From: Alphaproteobacteria bacterium HGW-Alphaproteobacteria-4 | GTDB taxonomy: Bacteria; Pseudomonadota; Alphaproteobacteria; Rhodobacterales; Rhodobacteraceae | Length of the DNA stretch: 58,150 nucleotides | Direction: 5' to 3' | Assembly (NCBI GenBank): GCA_002842855.1 | Contig: PHEE01000012.1 | Span: 1 to 58,150 of the forward strand | Shown: one piece after another, positions 38,276-46,973 of the stretch | Numbering within the stretch: the first letter of the stretch is position 1 | Layout: the number at the start of each line of letters is the position of its first letter | Program-made: the position numbers and the translations under genes | Notes under the pieces: generated by a model | What the model was told of the DNA's origin: nothing | Seen by the model: the letters and a program-made list of their open reading frames with translations, nothing else | Database searches by the model: none

Positions 38276-38289
38276 TGTTAGCGAAAACA
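38276..38289. promoter_or_regulatory. CceR-like palindrome upstream of the second gap gene
   Basis: Read on the minus strand, TGTTTTCGCTAACA matches TGTTANCGNTAACA with one mismatch, 95 bp before the gap start and just beyond the fliG stop. It is better conserved than the gapA copy. Confidence 0.6.
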
Positions 38290-38309
38290 TGCGGGCGGTG
38301 CACGCAGCC

Positions 38310-39368
38310 TTAGCCATCGTCTTCCGCGACCAGGAATATTTCGCCCGCCGCCTCCATTTCCCGAATCGCGGCCACTACGGCAGCCATTGCATCCTCGACA
38401 TCCTTGTCTTTGATCTTGGTAAGGTTGTCCATTTCGTCGCGCAGGCTGCCCGCCATACGTTGCGAGATGTTGGCCAGAATGAACTCGGCCGAGGCGGCAT
38501 TCGCGCCCTTGGCACCCGCAAGCGCTGTAATCAGCACGATCTGGTCGATGTTGCGCAAAATCTTCGGCACATCGCGCGCGTCGATCCGCTTGGGGATGTT
38601 GGTGAAGGTGAAGATCGCCTTGCGCACCTGTTCGGCAAAGACCGCGTCTTCCTGTTCGAGCCCCAGCAAGACCGCGTCACGGGTGGCGGCGGCGGAGAAA
38701 TTGAGGATTGCACCGACCCGCTCCACCGGCCCCGAATCGAAGGCCTTGGTGGGCACCGCATCAAGCTGCGCGGCAAGCGAGTGGCCAATTCGCAGCACCG
38801 TTTCGGGCGCCACATTGCCGGTAAGCGACACCGCATATGCGATCCGCCGCGCTTTGTCACCCGGCAGTTTACCCAGCAATTCCGCTGCCTTGGCGACCGA
38901 AAGCTTGGAAAGCAGAACAGCGCCCACTTCGGTACTTTCCGCTTCGAGCACGGGCAAGAGGTGTTCGACCGAAAGCCCCGAAATCCGGCCCCAAGGATCA
39001 AGCCGCGAGCTTGCACCGGCGATCCGGCGCAGCCGGTTGGCGGCGCCTGCCGACAGATGCCCGCCGAGAATGGAAAGCGCACCGTCCAGCCCGCCGTGAA
39101 ATGCAAGACCAACCTCTTCCAGCGTTTGACAAAATTCCTCGACCACCTCCGAAAGGGTAGCACGGTCAATGGTTTTCATCGTGGCCATTTGTTCGGTCAG
39201 CGCGGTCTGCACGTCGTCCGAAAGCTGCGCGAGTGGCAGCGATGCCCCCTCGGCCAAGAGCAGCCTTACAATCACCGCAGCCTTCTGCTGCCGGGTCAGA
39301 ATCACACGGCCGGGGGACAGGACCGATTGCCCCCCGGCCGTGTTCATCGGCGCTATTGCGTTCACCAC
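38310..39368 (-). CDS. fliG: FliG-family flagellar motor switch protein
   Basis: 352 residues. FliG sits on the flagellar MS ring and carries the charged torque helix. The N-terminal part (RQQKAAVIVRLLLAEGASLP), the middle domain with AVLLSKLSVAKAAELLGKLP and the C-terminal domain (FTFTNIPKRIDARDVPKILR, then ANISQRMAGSLRDEMDNL) match FliG. No other flagellar gene is in the window. The start is a GTG at 39368 or 39365, both just after GGAGG; an ATG seven codons in is also possible. It is upstream of the gap genes and reads toward them. Confidence 0.9.
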   Translation of the reverse strand: MVNAIAPMNTAGGQSVLSPGRVILTRQQKAAVIVRLLLAEGASLPLAQLSDDVQTALTEQMATMKTIDRATLSEVVEEFCQTLEEVGLAFHGGLDGALSILGGHLSAGAANRLRRIAGASSRLDPWGRISGLSVEHLLPVLEAESTEVGAVLLSKLSVAKAAELLGKLPGDKARRIAYAVSLTGNVAPETVLRIGHSLAAQLDAVPTKAFDSGPVERVGAILNFSAAATRDAVLLGLEQEDAVFAEQVRKAIFTFTNIPKRIDARDVPKILRNIDQIVLITALAGAKGANAASAEFILANISQRMAGSLRDEMDNLTKIKDKDVEDAMAAVVAAIREMEAAGEIFLVAEDDG

Positions 39369-39431
39369 GGCCTCCGGTGTCGAAACTCACCAACACCGAC
39401 CATCGCAGGCGGCGGTTAAGGCGAAGTTACT

Positions 39432-39569
39432 TCATCCTTGCTTCATGCAGCTGCCCGACGCGGTGTCGAGCGTTTGCCAGATGCCGCAAGTCGCCGTGCT
39501 GCGCAGATCGCCGCAGTCATCGTCGGCGAGGGCCGCGAGAGGTGCCAAGGCCCCCGCGACCGTGCCTGA
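39432..39569 (-). pseudogene. Remnant of a third secreted Cys-peptide gene
   Basis: Directly after the UGA of the 48-residue peptide, in the same frame, 45 sense codons run to a TGA. The translation has a signal-peptide h-region and cleavage site (LAPLAALA before DDDC) and the same C-x8-C-x12-C-tail pattern as the two neighbours, ending CMKQG. There is no start codon or n-region, and no ATG, GTG or usable TTG upstream in frame. It is either a decayed copy or made only by read-through of the UGA. Confidence 0.6.
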
Positions 39570-39716
39570 TCAGCCGTTGTTGACGATGCAGCCGTAGGTC
39601 ATCGACGCGCCCGGCGCGCACAGCTGCGCATGGGTTTCCTCACCGCATTCCGCAAATGCGGCAATCGGGGTGAGCGTGAGCGTGAGAACGGCGATAAGGC
39701 GGAATGTGGCTTTCAT
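39570..39716 (-). CDS. 48-residue secreted three-Cys peptide
   Basis: Signal peptide MKATFRLIAVLTLTLTPIAA with an AFA cleavage site, leaving a mature peptide of about 26 residues with cysteines 24, 33 and 43 and ending CIVNNG. The ATG follows AGGAG. It is related to the next upstream 51-residue peptide. Both follow purB on the same strand. Function unknown. Three cysteines suggest a disulfide plus a free thiol, or dimerisation. Confidence 0.75.
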   Translation of the reverse strand: MKATFRLIAVLTLTLTPIAAFAECGEETHAQLCAPGASMTYGCIVNNG

Positions 39717-39775
39717 GATTGTCTCCTGATGTGATCCAGTAAGGTGGAGTGTTTGTTGCAAAAGCGCGACCCGGC

Positions 39776-39931
39776 TTAACCGGAGTGCACGCAGCCGCCG
39801 GCCGGGCCGCCGGTCAACGTGCTCGGGCAGATCAGGCTGCTGGCAACGTGATCGCCGTTGCATTCTTCGGCAAACGCCGCGGCCGGGAAAAGGCCGAGCG
39901 TCAGTGTCGCGATGATCTTAAGCGTCTTCAT
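39776..39931 (-). CDS. 51-residue secreted three-Cys peptide
   Basis: Signal peptide MKTLKIIATLTLGLFPAAAF with cleavage after AFA, and a mature part of about 30 residues with cysteines 24, 35 and 47 and a Gly-rich loop, ending CVHSG. The ATG is preceded by AGGAGG. It is a paralogue of the next gene downstream (C-x10-C-x11-C against C-x8-C-x9-C). Small secreted peptides of this type occur beside purB in Rhodobacteraceae to my knowledge, without a known role. Confidence 0.78.
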   Translation of the reverse strand: MKTLKIIATLTLGLFPAAAFAEECNGDHVASSLICPSTLTGGPAGGCVHSG

Positions 39932-39948
39932 GGTGGCCTCCTGAGGGT

Positions 39949-39964
39949 TGATCTTGTGAGATCA
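39949..39964. promoter_or_regulatory. 16-bp perfect palindrome before the peptide genes
   Basis: TGATCT-TGTG-AGATCA lies 18 bp upstream of the 51-residue peptide start, in the gap after purB. It may be an operator or a 5' leader hairpin close to the ribosome site. A second small stem, TGCGAC-AATCG-GTCGCA on the minus strand, lies just upstream. Confidence 0.45.
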
Positions 39965-40007
39965 GTCCAACACAGGTGCGACCGATTGTCGCATCAATCC
40001 CTCGTGA

Positions 40008-41312
40008 TCAGGCTCCGAATACCCGCGCGAAAATCGCATCAACATGTTTGGTGTGGTAGCCGGTATCGAATTTCTCTTCGATCTCGGCGGGTTTCAGTGC
40101 TGCGGTCACTTCCGGGTCGGCCAGAAGCTCGGTCTTGAAATCGGCGCCCCGCTCCCAAACCTTCATCGCGTTTCGTTGCACCAGCCGGTAGCTGTCTTCG
40201 CGTGAAACCCCGGCTTGTGTCAGCGCAAGCAGCACCCGCTGGCTCATCACCAGGCCTTTGAACTTGTTGAGGTTCGCTAACATGTTCTCGGGATAGATCA
40301 CCAGTTTTTCGACCAGCCCCGCCAGCCGGTGCAGCGCGAAATCAAGGGTGATGGTGGTATCCGGCCCGATGGCACGTTCGACCGAGCTGTGCGAGATGTC
40401 GCGCTCGTGCCAAAGCGCCACGTTTTCCAGCGCCGGCACCACCGACATTCGCACCAGCCGTGCAAGCCCGGTCAGGTTTTCGCTCAACACCGGGTTGCGC
40501 TTGTGCGGCATGGCGGAACTGCCCTTCTGACCGGGGCTGAAAAACTCTTCCGCCTCCAGCACTTCGGTGCGCTGCATGTGGCGGATTTCAATGGCGATGT
40601 TCTCGATGCCCGAGGCAATCACCGCAAGGGTCGCAAAATACATCGCGTGGCGGTCGCGCGGGATGACTTGGGTGCTGATCGGTTCCGGCACCAGGCCAAG
40701 CATCTTGCACACATGGTCTTCAACTGCCGGGTCGATATTTGCGAAGGTGCCGACCGCGCCGGAAATCGCCCCCGTCGCCACCTCGGCCCGCGCCGCCAAA
40801 AGCCGCGCCCGGTTGCGCGCCATTTCAGCGTAAAAGCGCGCGAAGGTCAGCCCCATCGTGGTCGGCTCGGCATGAATGCCGTGGCTGCGGCCGATCCGCA
40901 GCGTCATCTTGTGCTCGAACGCCCGCGCCTTCAGCGCCGCCAACACCCGGTCAAGCCCGACCAGCAGCAAATCGGCCGCGCGCACCAGTTGCACGTTCAG
41001 CGTGGTGTCGAGCACATCCGAACTTGTCATGCCCTGATGCACGAAACGTGCGGCATCAGAGCCCACGATCTCGGCCAGATGGGTCAGAAACGCGATCACG
41101 TCATGCTTGGTGACAGCCTCGATCTCGTCAATCCGTGCCACATCAAAGGTGGCGTCCCTGGCCTTCCAAACCGCATCGGCGTTGGCCTTGGGGATCACCC
41201 CGAGTGCTGCCTGCGCGTCGCAGGCATGCGCCTCGATCTCGAACCAGATGCGAAACCGCGTCTCGGGCGACCAGAGGGCAACCATTTTAGGGCGGGAATA
41301 ACGCGGGATCAT
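40008..41312 (-). CDS. purB: Adenylosuccinate lyase
   Basis: 434 residues. It splits SAICAR and adenylosuccinate in purine synthesis. The fumarase-superfamily signature GQKGSSAMPHKRNPVLSENL is intact, as are TSSDVLDTTLN and GRSHGIHAEPTTMG (catalytic His). The frame opens at 41330, but the ATG at 41312 has AAAGG and starts at the family MIPRYSRPKMVALWS. It is followed on the same strand by two small secreted-peptide genes. Confidence 0.97.
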   Translation of the reverse strand: MIPRYSRPKMVALWSPETRFRIWFEIEAHACDAQAALGVIPKANADAVWKARDATFDVARIDEIEAVTKHDVIAFLTHLAEIVGSDAARFVHQGMTSSDVLDTTLNVQLVRAADLLLVGLDRVLAALKARAFEHKMTLRIGRSHGIHAEPTTMGLTFARFYAEMARNRARLLAARAEVATGAISGAVGTFANIDPAVEDHVCKMLGLVPEPISTQVIPRDRHAMYFATLAVIASGIENIAIEIRHMQRTEVLEAEEFFSPGQKGSSAMPHKRNPVLSENLTGLARLVRMSVVPALENVALWHERDISHSSVERAIGPDTTITLDFALHRLAGLVEKLVIYPENMLANLNKFKGLVMSQRVLLALTQAGVSREDSYRLVQRNAMKVWERGADFKTELLADPEVTAALKPAEIEEKFDTGYHTKHVDAIFARVFGA

Positions 41313-41399
41313 GGTGCGGGCCTTTCGCAAGCGGGGGTCGCGGGCGGTTTAGCCCGCACTTCCCCGGCAGGCAAGCCGCCTTGCCACCCCTTGCCCAGG

Positions 41400-42440
41400 T
41401 CAGATCATCGCCAGCAACGCTTGCCCAAACCCGGTTGTATGGGCCATTGCAACGCCGAAGCCCGATATCGCCATGCTGCGCGCGGTCACGCTCAAGCTTT
41501 CGCGCCCGAGCACGTTGTAGGTCAGCACGGCCACCCCCACCGGCATCGCCACCAGTATAAGTGCGGTGTTGAGTGTGTAAATCGTCAGCCGCTGCGGCAA
41601 TGGCGTCGGCGCGTCAAACACCTGTTCGGCGTCAGGATACAGTGCGCGCCGAATGCGTGCTGCCTCGGTCAGCATCGGAAACGGGATATCTGGCACGGTA
41701 TTGGCGACGTTGGGCTTGAGCACGGTTTTGGCTGCTGCGGTGTGCTGGGTCGGATGGGTCGGCACCACCGGCGCATTGCCAATGTTGCACACCACCTCAT
41801 CGACTGGCTCAAACCTGTTTGGCGGTCGCTTTGCGCGGGCCGTGCCTTCGGCTGCTGGCGTGGGCCGCGGCGGGTGCGCAGGCGCATCGGTTGCGGCCGG
41901 TGGTGTCGGCGAAGGCACTTGCGCCGCGGCGGGTTCTGCCACGACCTGCGGCTCTGGCAGGGCCGCCGCCTCGCTGCGCCTTTCGGCAGCAACTTCTTCG
42001 GCGCCCGTCGCCGCGGCCTCAGCGATCAAAGCGTCAAAAGAATCCGGGTCGAACTCGCCCTGTTGGGTTGACCAAAGCACCGTCTCGGCCGGAAAGGGCC
42101 GTTGAATGCGCCCCACGATCGAGCGGAGCAATCGTTGAAACCGAGACGCGATCGACGGCTCATCGCCCATCGCCGCACCTATCGCCAGCGCGATAACCGC
42201 TCGGTCACTCGGGCGGCGCACGGCGCCGGGGTCGGCAGTATCGCCACGCGCAATCACGATATGGGCGCCCTCGATGTCGAACACCGCAAAGTCATCGTAG
42301 GGGCGGCCAAACGAATACGGCAATTGCGGCCGGTTTCGGAAGGCTTCGTTGAACTCGGCCACGATTTGCAAAAACTCGTTACACATTGTTTCTCGATACA
42401 GCAGTGTAGCCACATAGGTCGTGCTGGGCTCGACTGACAT
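41400..42440 (-). CDS. Unrecognised membrane protein with Pro-rich linker
   Basis: 346 residues. An N-terminal globular region (about 1-140) contains YSFGRPYDDFAVFDIEGAHIVIARG. A Pro/Ala-rich disordered linker runs about 150-230, and the C-terminal 70 residues hold one or two hydrophobic segments (YTLNTALILVAMPVGVAVLTYN and a weaker last one). The ATG at 42440 has GGAGA at good distance; one at 42452 has no site. I recognise no family. The shape suggests a cytoplasmic sensor-like domain tethered to the membrane. Confidence 0.7.
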   Translation of the reverse strand: MSVEPSTTYVATLLYRETMCNEFLQIVAEFNEAFRNRPQLPYSFGRPYDDFAVFDIEGAHIVIARGDTADPGAVRRPSDRAVIALAIGAAMGDEPSIASRFQRLLRSIVGRIQRPFPAETVLWSTQQGEFDPDSFDALIAEAAATGAEEVAAERRSEAAALPEPQVVAEPAAAQVPSPTPPAATDAPAHPPRPTPAAEGTARAKRPPNRFEPVDEVVCNIGNAPVVPTHPTQHTAAAKTVLKPNVANTVPDIPFPMLTEAARIRRALYPDAEQVFDAPTPLPQRLTIYTLNTALILVAMPVGVAVLTYNVLGRESLSVTARSMAISGFGVAMAHTTGFGQALLAMI

Positions 42441-42550
42441 GAGACTCTCCATATTCGTCTGATTGGAGGTATGCCCGGCGATTATGCCCGCAGTTGGAAG
42501 TGATTGTGGTTAATTCAAGAACATTGTCGCGCCCAGGTTGCACAAACGAA

Positions 42551-42572
42551 AAGGGCGCCCAGGGGCGCCCTT
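42551..42572 (-). terminator. Intrinsic terminator of glnA
   Basis: AAGGGCGCCC-AG-GGGCGCCCTT is a 10-bp stem with a 2-nt loop as written. Read leftward, the stem runs into TTTTCGTTT, a fair U-tract, 20 bp after the glnA stop. Confidence 0.8.
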
Positions 42573-42592
42573 GACCTATATTGTTGCCGGAA

Positions 42593-44002
42593 TCAGCAGG
42601 AGTAATACATCTGGTATTCCACCGGGTGCGGCGTGTGTTCGTAGGCGTAGACCTCTTCCCACTTCAGCGCCACATAGCCGTCAAGCTGGTCCTTGGTGAA
42701 CACGTCGCCCGCCAGCAGGAAGTCGTGATCCTTTTCCAGCTCGTAAAGCGCTTCGCGCAGGGAACCGCAAACGGTCGGGATCGAGGCGAGCTCTTCGGCG
42801 GGCAGATCATAAAGATCCTTGTCCGAGGCCGGGCCGGGGTCGATCTTGTGCTTGATCCCGTCAAGCCCGGCCATCAACAGCGCCGCAAAGCACAGATAGG
42901 GGTTGGCGGCCGGATCCGGGAATCGGGCCTCAACCCGCTTGGCTTTCGGGCTTTCGGTCCACGGAATCCGCACGCAGCCTGACCGGTTACGGGCCGAATA
43001 GGCGCGCAGCACCGGCGCCTCGAACCCCGGGATCAGCCGCTTGTAGCTGTTGGTCGAGGGGTTTGTCAGCGCATTCAGCGCCTTGGCGTGCTTGAGGATG
43101 CCACCGATGAACCACAGCGCTTCTTGGCTCAGATCGGCATACTTGTCACCGGCGAACAGCGGCTTGCCGTCTTTCCAGATCGACATGTTCACATGCATGC
43201 CGCTGCCGTTGTCGCCCTTCATCGGCTTGGGCATGAAGGTTGCGGTCTTGCCATAGGCATGCGCCACGTTGTGGATGACGTATTTGTATTTCTGCATGTT
43301 GTCGGCCTGCTCGGTCAGCCCGCCGAAGATCATGCCCAGTTCGTGCTGGCAGGTCGCCACTTCATGGTGGTGCTTGTCCACCTTGATGCCCATGCGCTTC
43401 ATCGTGCTCAGCATCTCGCCGCGAATGTCCTGCGCCTCGTCGACCGGGTTGACCGGGAAGTAGCCGCCCTTGTGGCCCGCCCGGTGCGCCTGGTTGCCGC
43501 TCTCGTATTCCGCGTCGGTGTTCCACGCCGCTGCGTCGGCATCGATCTGATAGGCGACCTTTGCGGGGGTCACCGAATAGCGCACGTCGTCGAACAGGAA
43601 GAATTCGGCTTCGGGGCCAAAGTACGAAACATCGCCGATGCCGGTCGATTTCAGGTAGGCTTCGGCCTTCAGCGCGGTGCCGCGCGGGTCGCGGCTGTAG
43701 GCTTCGCCAGTATCCGGTTCAACCACGTTGCAATGCACGCAAAGCGTGCGCTCGGCGTAGAACGGATCGATATAGACCGAGCCCGCATCGGGCATCAGTT
43801 TCATGTCCGACTGGTCAATCGACTTCCAGCCTGCAATCGACGAGCCGTCAAACATGAAGCCTTCTTCAAAGAAGTCCTCGTCGACCAGATCAGCCACCAG
43901 CGTCACATGTTGCAATTTGCCGCGCGGGTCGGTGAAGCGGATATCGACATATTCCACCTCCTCGTCCTTGATCAGTGCCAGAGCCTTGGTAACAGCGCTC
44001 AT
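42593..44002 (-). CDS. glnA: Glutamine synthetase type I
   Basis: 469 residues. It makes glutamine from glutamate, ammonia and ATP as a dodecamer. Signatures are [14 protein letters not shown] (N-terminal), [14 protein letters not shown] (ATP/ammonia site) and [10 protein letters not shown]. The adenylylation tyrosine is in [10 protein letters not shown] near residue 398, so activity is controlled by GlnE. The upstream gene is glnB with 54 bp between, the classic alphaproteobacterial glnBA order. Confidence 0.98.
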   Translation of the reverse strand: MSAVTKALALIKDEEVEYVDIRFTDPRGKLQHVTLVADLVDEDFFEEGFMFDGSSIAGWKSIDQSDMKLMPDAGSVYIDPFYAERTLCVHCNVVEPDTGEAYSRDPRGTALKAEAYLKSTGIGDVSYFGPEAEFFLFDDVRYSVTPAKVAYQIDADAAAWNTDAEYESGNQAHRAGHKGGYFPVNPVDEAQDIRGEMLSTMKRMGIKVDKHHHEVATCQHELGMIFGGLTEQADNMQKYKYVIHNVAHAYGKTATFMPKPMKGDNGSGMHVNMSIWKDGKPLFAGDKYADLSQEALWFIGGILKHAKALNALTNPSTNSYKRLIPGFEAPVLRAYSARNRSGCVRIPWTESPKAKRVEARFPDPAANPYLCFAALLMAGLDGIKHKIDPGPASDKDLYDLPAEELASIPTVCGSLREALYELEKDHDFLLAGDVFTKDQLDGYVALKWEEVYAYEHTPHPVEYQMYYSC

Positions 44003-44056
44003 TTCAGTTCACCCTTTCGTTAGAGCATTTCCGACAGGCGGCAGGCCGCCCGAAAC

Positions 44057-44461
<405 letters not shown>

Positions 44462-44542
44462 CTAGGCTGAGGCGGCGACGGGCGGGCGCCGGTTTCCGAA
44501 CCAACCGCCTATTTTTTGTGCAAAGCGCCTTTGGTGCGGGCA

Positions 44543-44565
44543 TTTTGCAAACTTTGCAGGCAAAA
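44543..44565. promoter_or_regulatory. TTTTGC...GCAAAA inverted repeat just before the NAD(P)HX gene
   Basis: TTTTGC (44543-44548) and GCAAAA (44560-44565) flank another TTTGCA and end 2 bp before the start codon. The motif resembles that at the mmsA/LysR gap. Possible operator or leader hairpin; role unknown. Confidence 0.3.
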
Positions 44566-44567
44566 AC

Positions 44568-46100
44568 ATGACCGAACTTGTCACAAGTGCCCAAATGCGC
44601 GCCATCGAGGCCGCCGCCATCGCTTCGGGCGCTGTCACCGGGGAAGCTCTGATGGAGCGCGCAGGTGCCGCCGTTGTCGCCGCCATTGCCGCCGAATGGC
44701 CCGGCCTGGTGGCGGCGCGCGCGCTGGTGCTCTGCGGCCCCGGCAACAACGGCGGCGACGGCTTCGTGGTGGCGCGGCTCTTGCACGGGCTGGGCTGGCG
44801 GGTGGATGTGTTCCAATACGCGAGCCCCGCCGAAATGCCTCCCGACGCCGAAACCATGCGCATCCGCTGGCGCGCGCTTGGACCAACCGCCGACTATGCC
44901 GATGTCTCGCCCGGCGCGCAGGAATACGCGCTTGTCATTGACGCCCTCTTTGGCATCGGCATGACCCGCCCGATGGCCGCCAGCCCGCAGCACGCCGACC
45001 TCCTTGCCGCCTGCGCCGCCCCCGGCGGCCCGCGCATGGTCGCCATCGACCTTCCCACAGGGCTGGATGCCGATACCGGCGCAACCATGGCGCCGCATTT
45101 TGCCGCCGCCCTTACCGTCACCTTCCACGCGGCCAAACCCGGCCACTACCTCGGCCGCGGGCCCGAAACCTGCGGCAAACTGGTGGTGGCGGACATCGGG
45201 TTATCTTCTTTGCCCGAAGCACCCGCGCCCGGGGCTCCTGCCGTAACCGGTCCGCGCAGCCTCCTGATCGATGCGCCTACCGTGCCGCTTGCCAAGCCTG
45301 CCAACGCGCACAAATACCACCACGGCCATGTGCTCATCCTCGCGGGAGGGGCTGGCAAGGGCGGCGCTGCCCGCCTTGCCGCACGCGCCGCGCTGCGGGT
45401 TGGCGCGGGGCTGGTAACGCTTGCCTGCCCGCAGGCGGCGCTTGCAGAGAATGCCGCGCGGCTTGATGCGGTCATGCTGGTGGCACTGGCAGATGGCTAT
45501 AGTCTGCGCGGCATTCTTGCCGACGCCCGCCTCAACGCGCTGCTGCTCGGCCCCGGCCTCGGCCTGCCGCGCGCGCGCGAAATGGCGCCGGTGGCACTGT
45601 CGATGCGCCGCGCCACCGTGCTCGATGCCGACGCGCTCAGCGCCTTTGCCGAAGACCCCGAGGCGTTGTTCGCGCTGCTGCACCCCGCCTGTGTGCTGAC
45701 CCCGCACCAGGGCGAATTCGCCCGGCTCTTCCCCGACCTTGCCGCGCGCCTTGGGCAACCGGGGTATTCCAAACTCGATGCCGCCCGCGCTGCGGCGTCG
45801 CGGGCGGGCTGTGTAGTGCTGCTGAAAGGGCCCGATACGGTTATAGCCGCCGCCGACGGGCGCACCGCGCTCAACGCTGCCGCCTACGACCGGGCCGCGC
45901 CATGGCTGGCCACGGCCGGGGCGGGCGATGTGCTGGCGGGGCTGATCGTGGGGCTGATGGCGCGAGGTGCCGCGCCCTGCGCGGCCGCCGAAACCGCCGC
46001 ATGGCTGCACGTCGAGGCGGCGCGCGCCTTCGGCCCCGGCCTGATCGCCGAAGACCTGCCCGAGGCGCTGCCGGGGGTGTTGCGCAGGCTTTGCGTGTGA
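44568..46100 (+). CDS. nnr: Bifunctional NAD(P)H-hydrate epimerase / ADP-dependent dehydratase
   Basis: 510 residues. It repairs hydrated NADH and NADPH. The N-terminal YjeF epimerase domain (about 1-215) shows CGPGNNGGDGFVVARLL. The C-terminal dehydratase domain (about 230-508) shows GPGLGLPRA, LDADALSAF, LTPHQGEFARL and the ATP/ADP site TAGAGDVLAGLIVGLMARG. The fused form is the usual bacterial one. It is divergent from glnBA and convergent with the Hint-domain gene. Confidence 0.95.
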   Translation: MTELVTSAQMRAIEAAAIASGAVTGEALMERAGAAVVAAIAAEWPGLVAARALVLCGPGNNGGDGFVVARLLHGLGWRVDVFQYASPAEMPPDAETMRIRWRALGPTADYADVSPGAQEYALVIDALFGIGMTRPMAASPQHADLLAACAAPGGPRMVAIDLPTGLDADTGATMAPHFAAALTVTFHAAKPGHYLGRGPETCGKLVVADIGLSSLPEAPAPGAPAVTGPRSLLIDAPTVPLAKPANAHKYHHGHVLILAGGAGKGGAARLAARAALRVGAGLVTLACPQAALAENAARLDAVMLVALADGYSLRGILADARLNALLLGPGLGLPRAREMAPVALSMRRATVLDADALSAFAEDPEALFALLHPACVLTPHQGEFARLFPDLAARLGQPGYSKLDAARAAASRAGCVVLLKGPDTVIAAADGRTALNAAAYDRAAPWLATAGAGDVLAGLIVGLMARGAAPCAAAETAAWLHVEAARAFGPGLIAEDLPEALPGVLRRLCV

Positions 46101-46175
46101 AGCTCGGGCAGGGGCCCATGCACCGGCGCGCCTTCGCGGGCGTTTCAGCGCGCGCTACCGCAGCGCGGCAAAACT

Positions 46176-46688
46176 TCAGGCGACCGCTGCGGCCGCCTCG
46201 GCCATGACTGCGGGACAACCCACTTCAACGCCGTCCACATAGATCACCTGCGCGGTGTCGAATTCGAGCGTGTAGCTGCGCAGCCCCTCGCCGGAAACGC
46301 GGGTTACATAGTCGCCATCGACCAGCCGCGACACCGCGACCATTGCCTGCGGCGCGCCGAACATCACCTTGGCGCGCCAGTCGCGCACCAGCACGGGTGT
46401 GTCAGGGGTCAGCAGCAGCGCGTGGCCGGGGCGGTCGTGGCCAAGGCTTGATGGCGCCACCCGGATCATCGGCCCCTGCGCCATCTGCGCATGCACGGCC
46501 TGCAGCCGCACCGCACCTGACCGCGTCACAATCCGGTCGCCCGGGTTGAGGTATTCGACCGGCAACGCCCCATCGAGCGTCATGATACACGCGCCCTGCG
46601 CGATCGCCGCAAAACCCGTGTGATCCTGCATGTTCCGGCGCGCGCCGGGCGCCAGCCCCGCGTCACGCCCCGTTGTCATCTTTGACAT
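46176..46688 (-). CDS. Solitary Hint-domain protein
   Basis: About 170 residues consisting almost only of a Hint (hedgehog/intein) beta domain: the first strand has GACIMTLDGALPVEYLNPGD (Cys at the nucleophile position), followed by RPGHALLLTPDTPVLV and a C-terminal part. The usual intein splice residues at the C-end are not evident, so it is more like the autoprocessing module of Rhodobacteraceae Hint proteins. The start at 46688 (AGGA eight bases upstream) is chosen; 46703 is possible. Function unknown. Confidence 0.8.
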   Translation of the reverse strand: MSKMTTGRDAGLAPGARRNMQDHTGFAAIAQGACIMTLDGALPVEYLNPGDRIVTRSGAVRLQAVHAQMAQGPMIRVAPSSLGHDRPGHALLLTPDTPVLVRDWRAKVMFGAPQAMVAVSRLVDGDYVTRVSGEGLRSYTLEFDTAQVIYVDGVEVGCPAVMAEAAAAVA

Positions 46689-46761
46689 GGGGTATTCCTG
46701 CATAACCTGCCTTATTTTTTTCAGCACATTAGGCCAAGACGCGGTTAACAGCGAGGCTTTT

Positions 46762-46791
46762 TTGCGGCATCCCCCTCGCAACGCGGACAAT
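46762..46791 (+). promoter_or_regulatory. Possible tRNA-Leu promoter
   Basis: TTGCGG (46762-46767) and GACAAT (46786-46791) are 18 bp apart and end 23 bp before the tRNA. Moderate match only. Confidence 0.3.
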
Positions 46792-46814
46792 TAGTTGCTA
46801 AAGCGGCGACTGTT

Positions 46815-46899
46815 GCGGGTGTGGCGAAACTGGTAGACGCACCAGATTTAGGTTCTGGCGCCGCAAGGCGTGGGGGTTCGAGTCCCTTCATCCGCACCA
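46815..46899 (+). tRNA. tRNA-Leu (anticodon UAG)
   Basis: An 85-nt type II tRNA with an encoded 3' CCA. The acceptor arm pairs GCGGGTG with CATCCGC, and the anticodon stem is CCAGA/TCTGG with loop TTTAGGT, anticodon TAG at 46849-46851. It has a long variable arm (class II) and the T arm GGTTCGAGTCC. It reads CUN leucine codons. Confidence 0.96.
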
Positions 46900-46973
46900 T
46901 CCGGCCGCGCTGCCCGCTGCATGCGTGCCGCACGGGTGCTTTTGCCTCATCCTGCTGTCGCCCCGGAGGTCAC

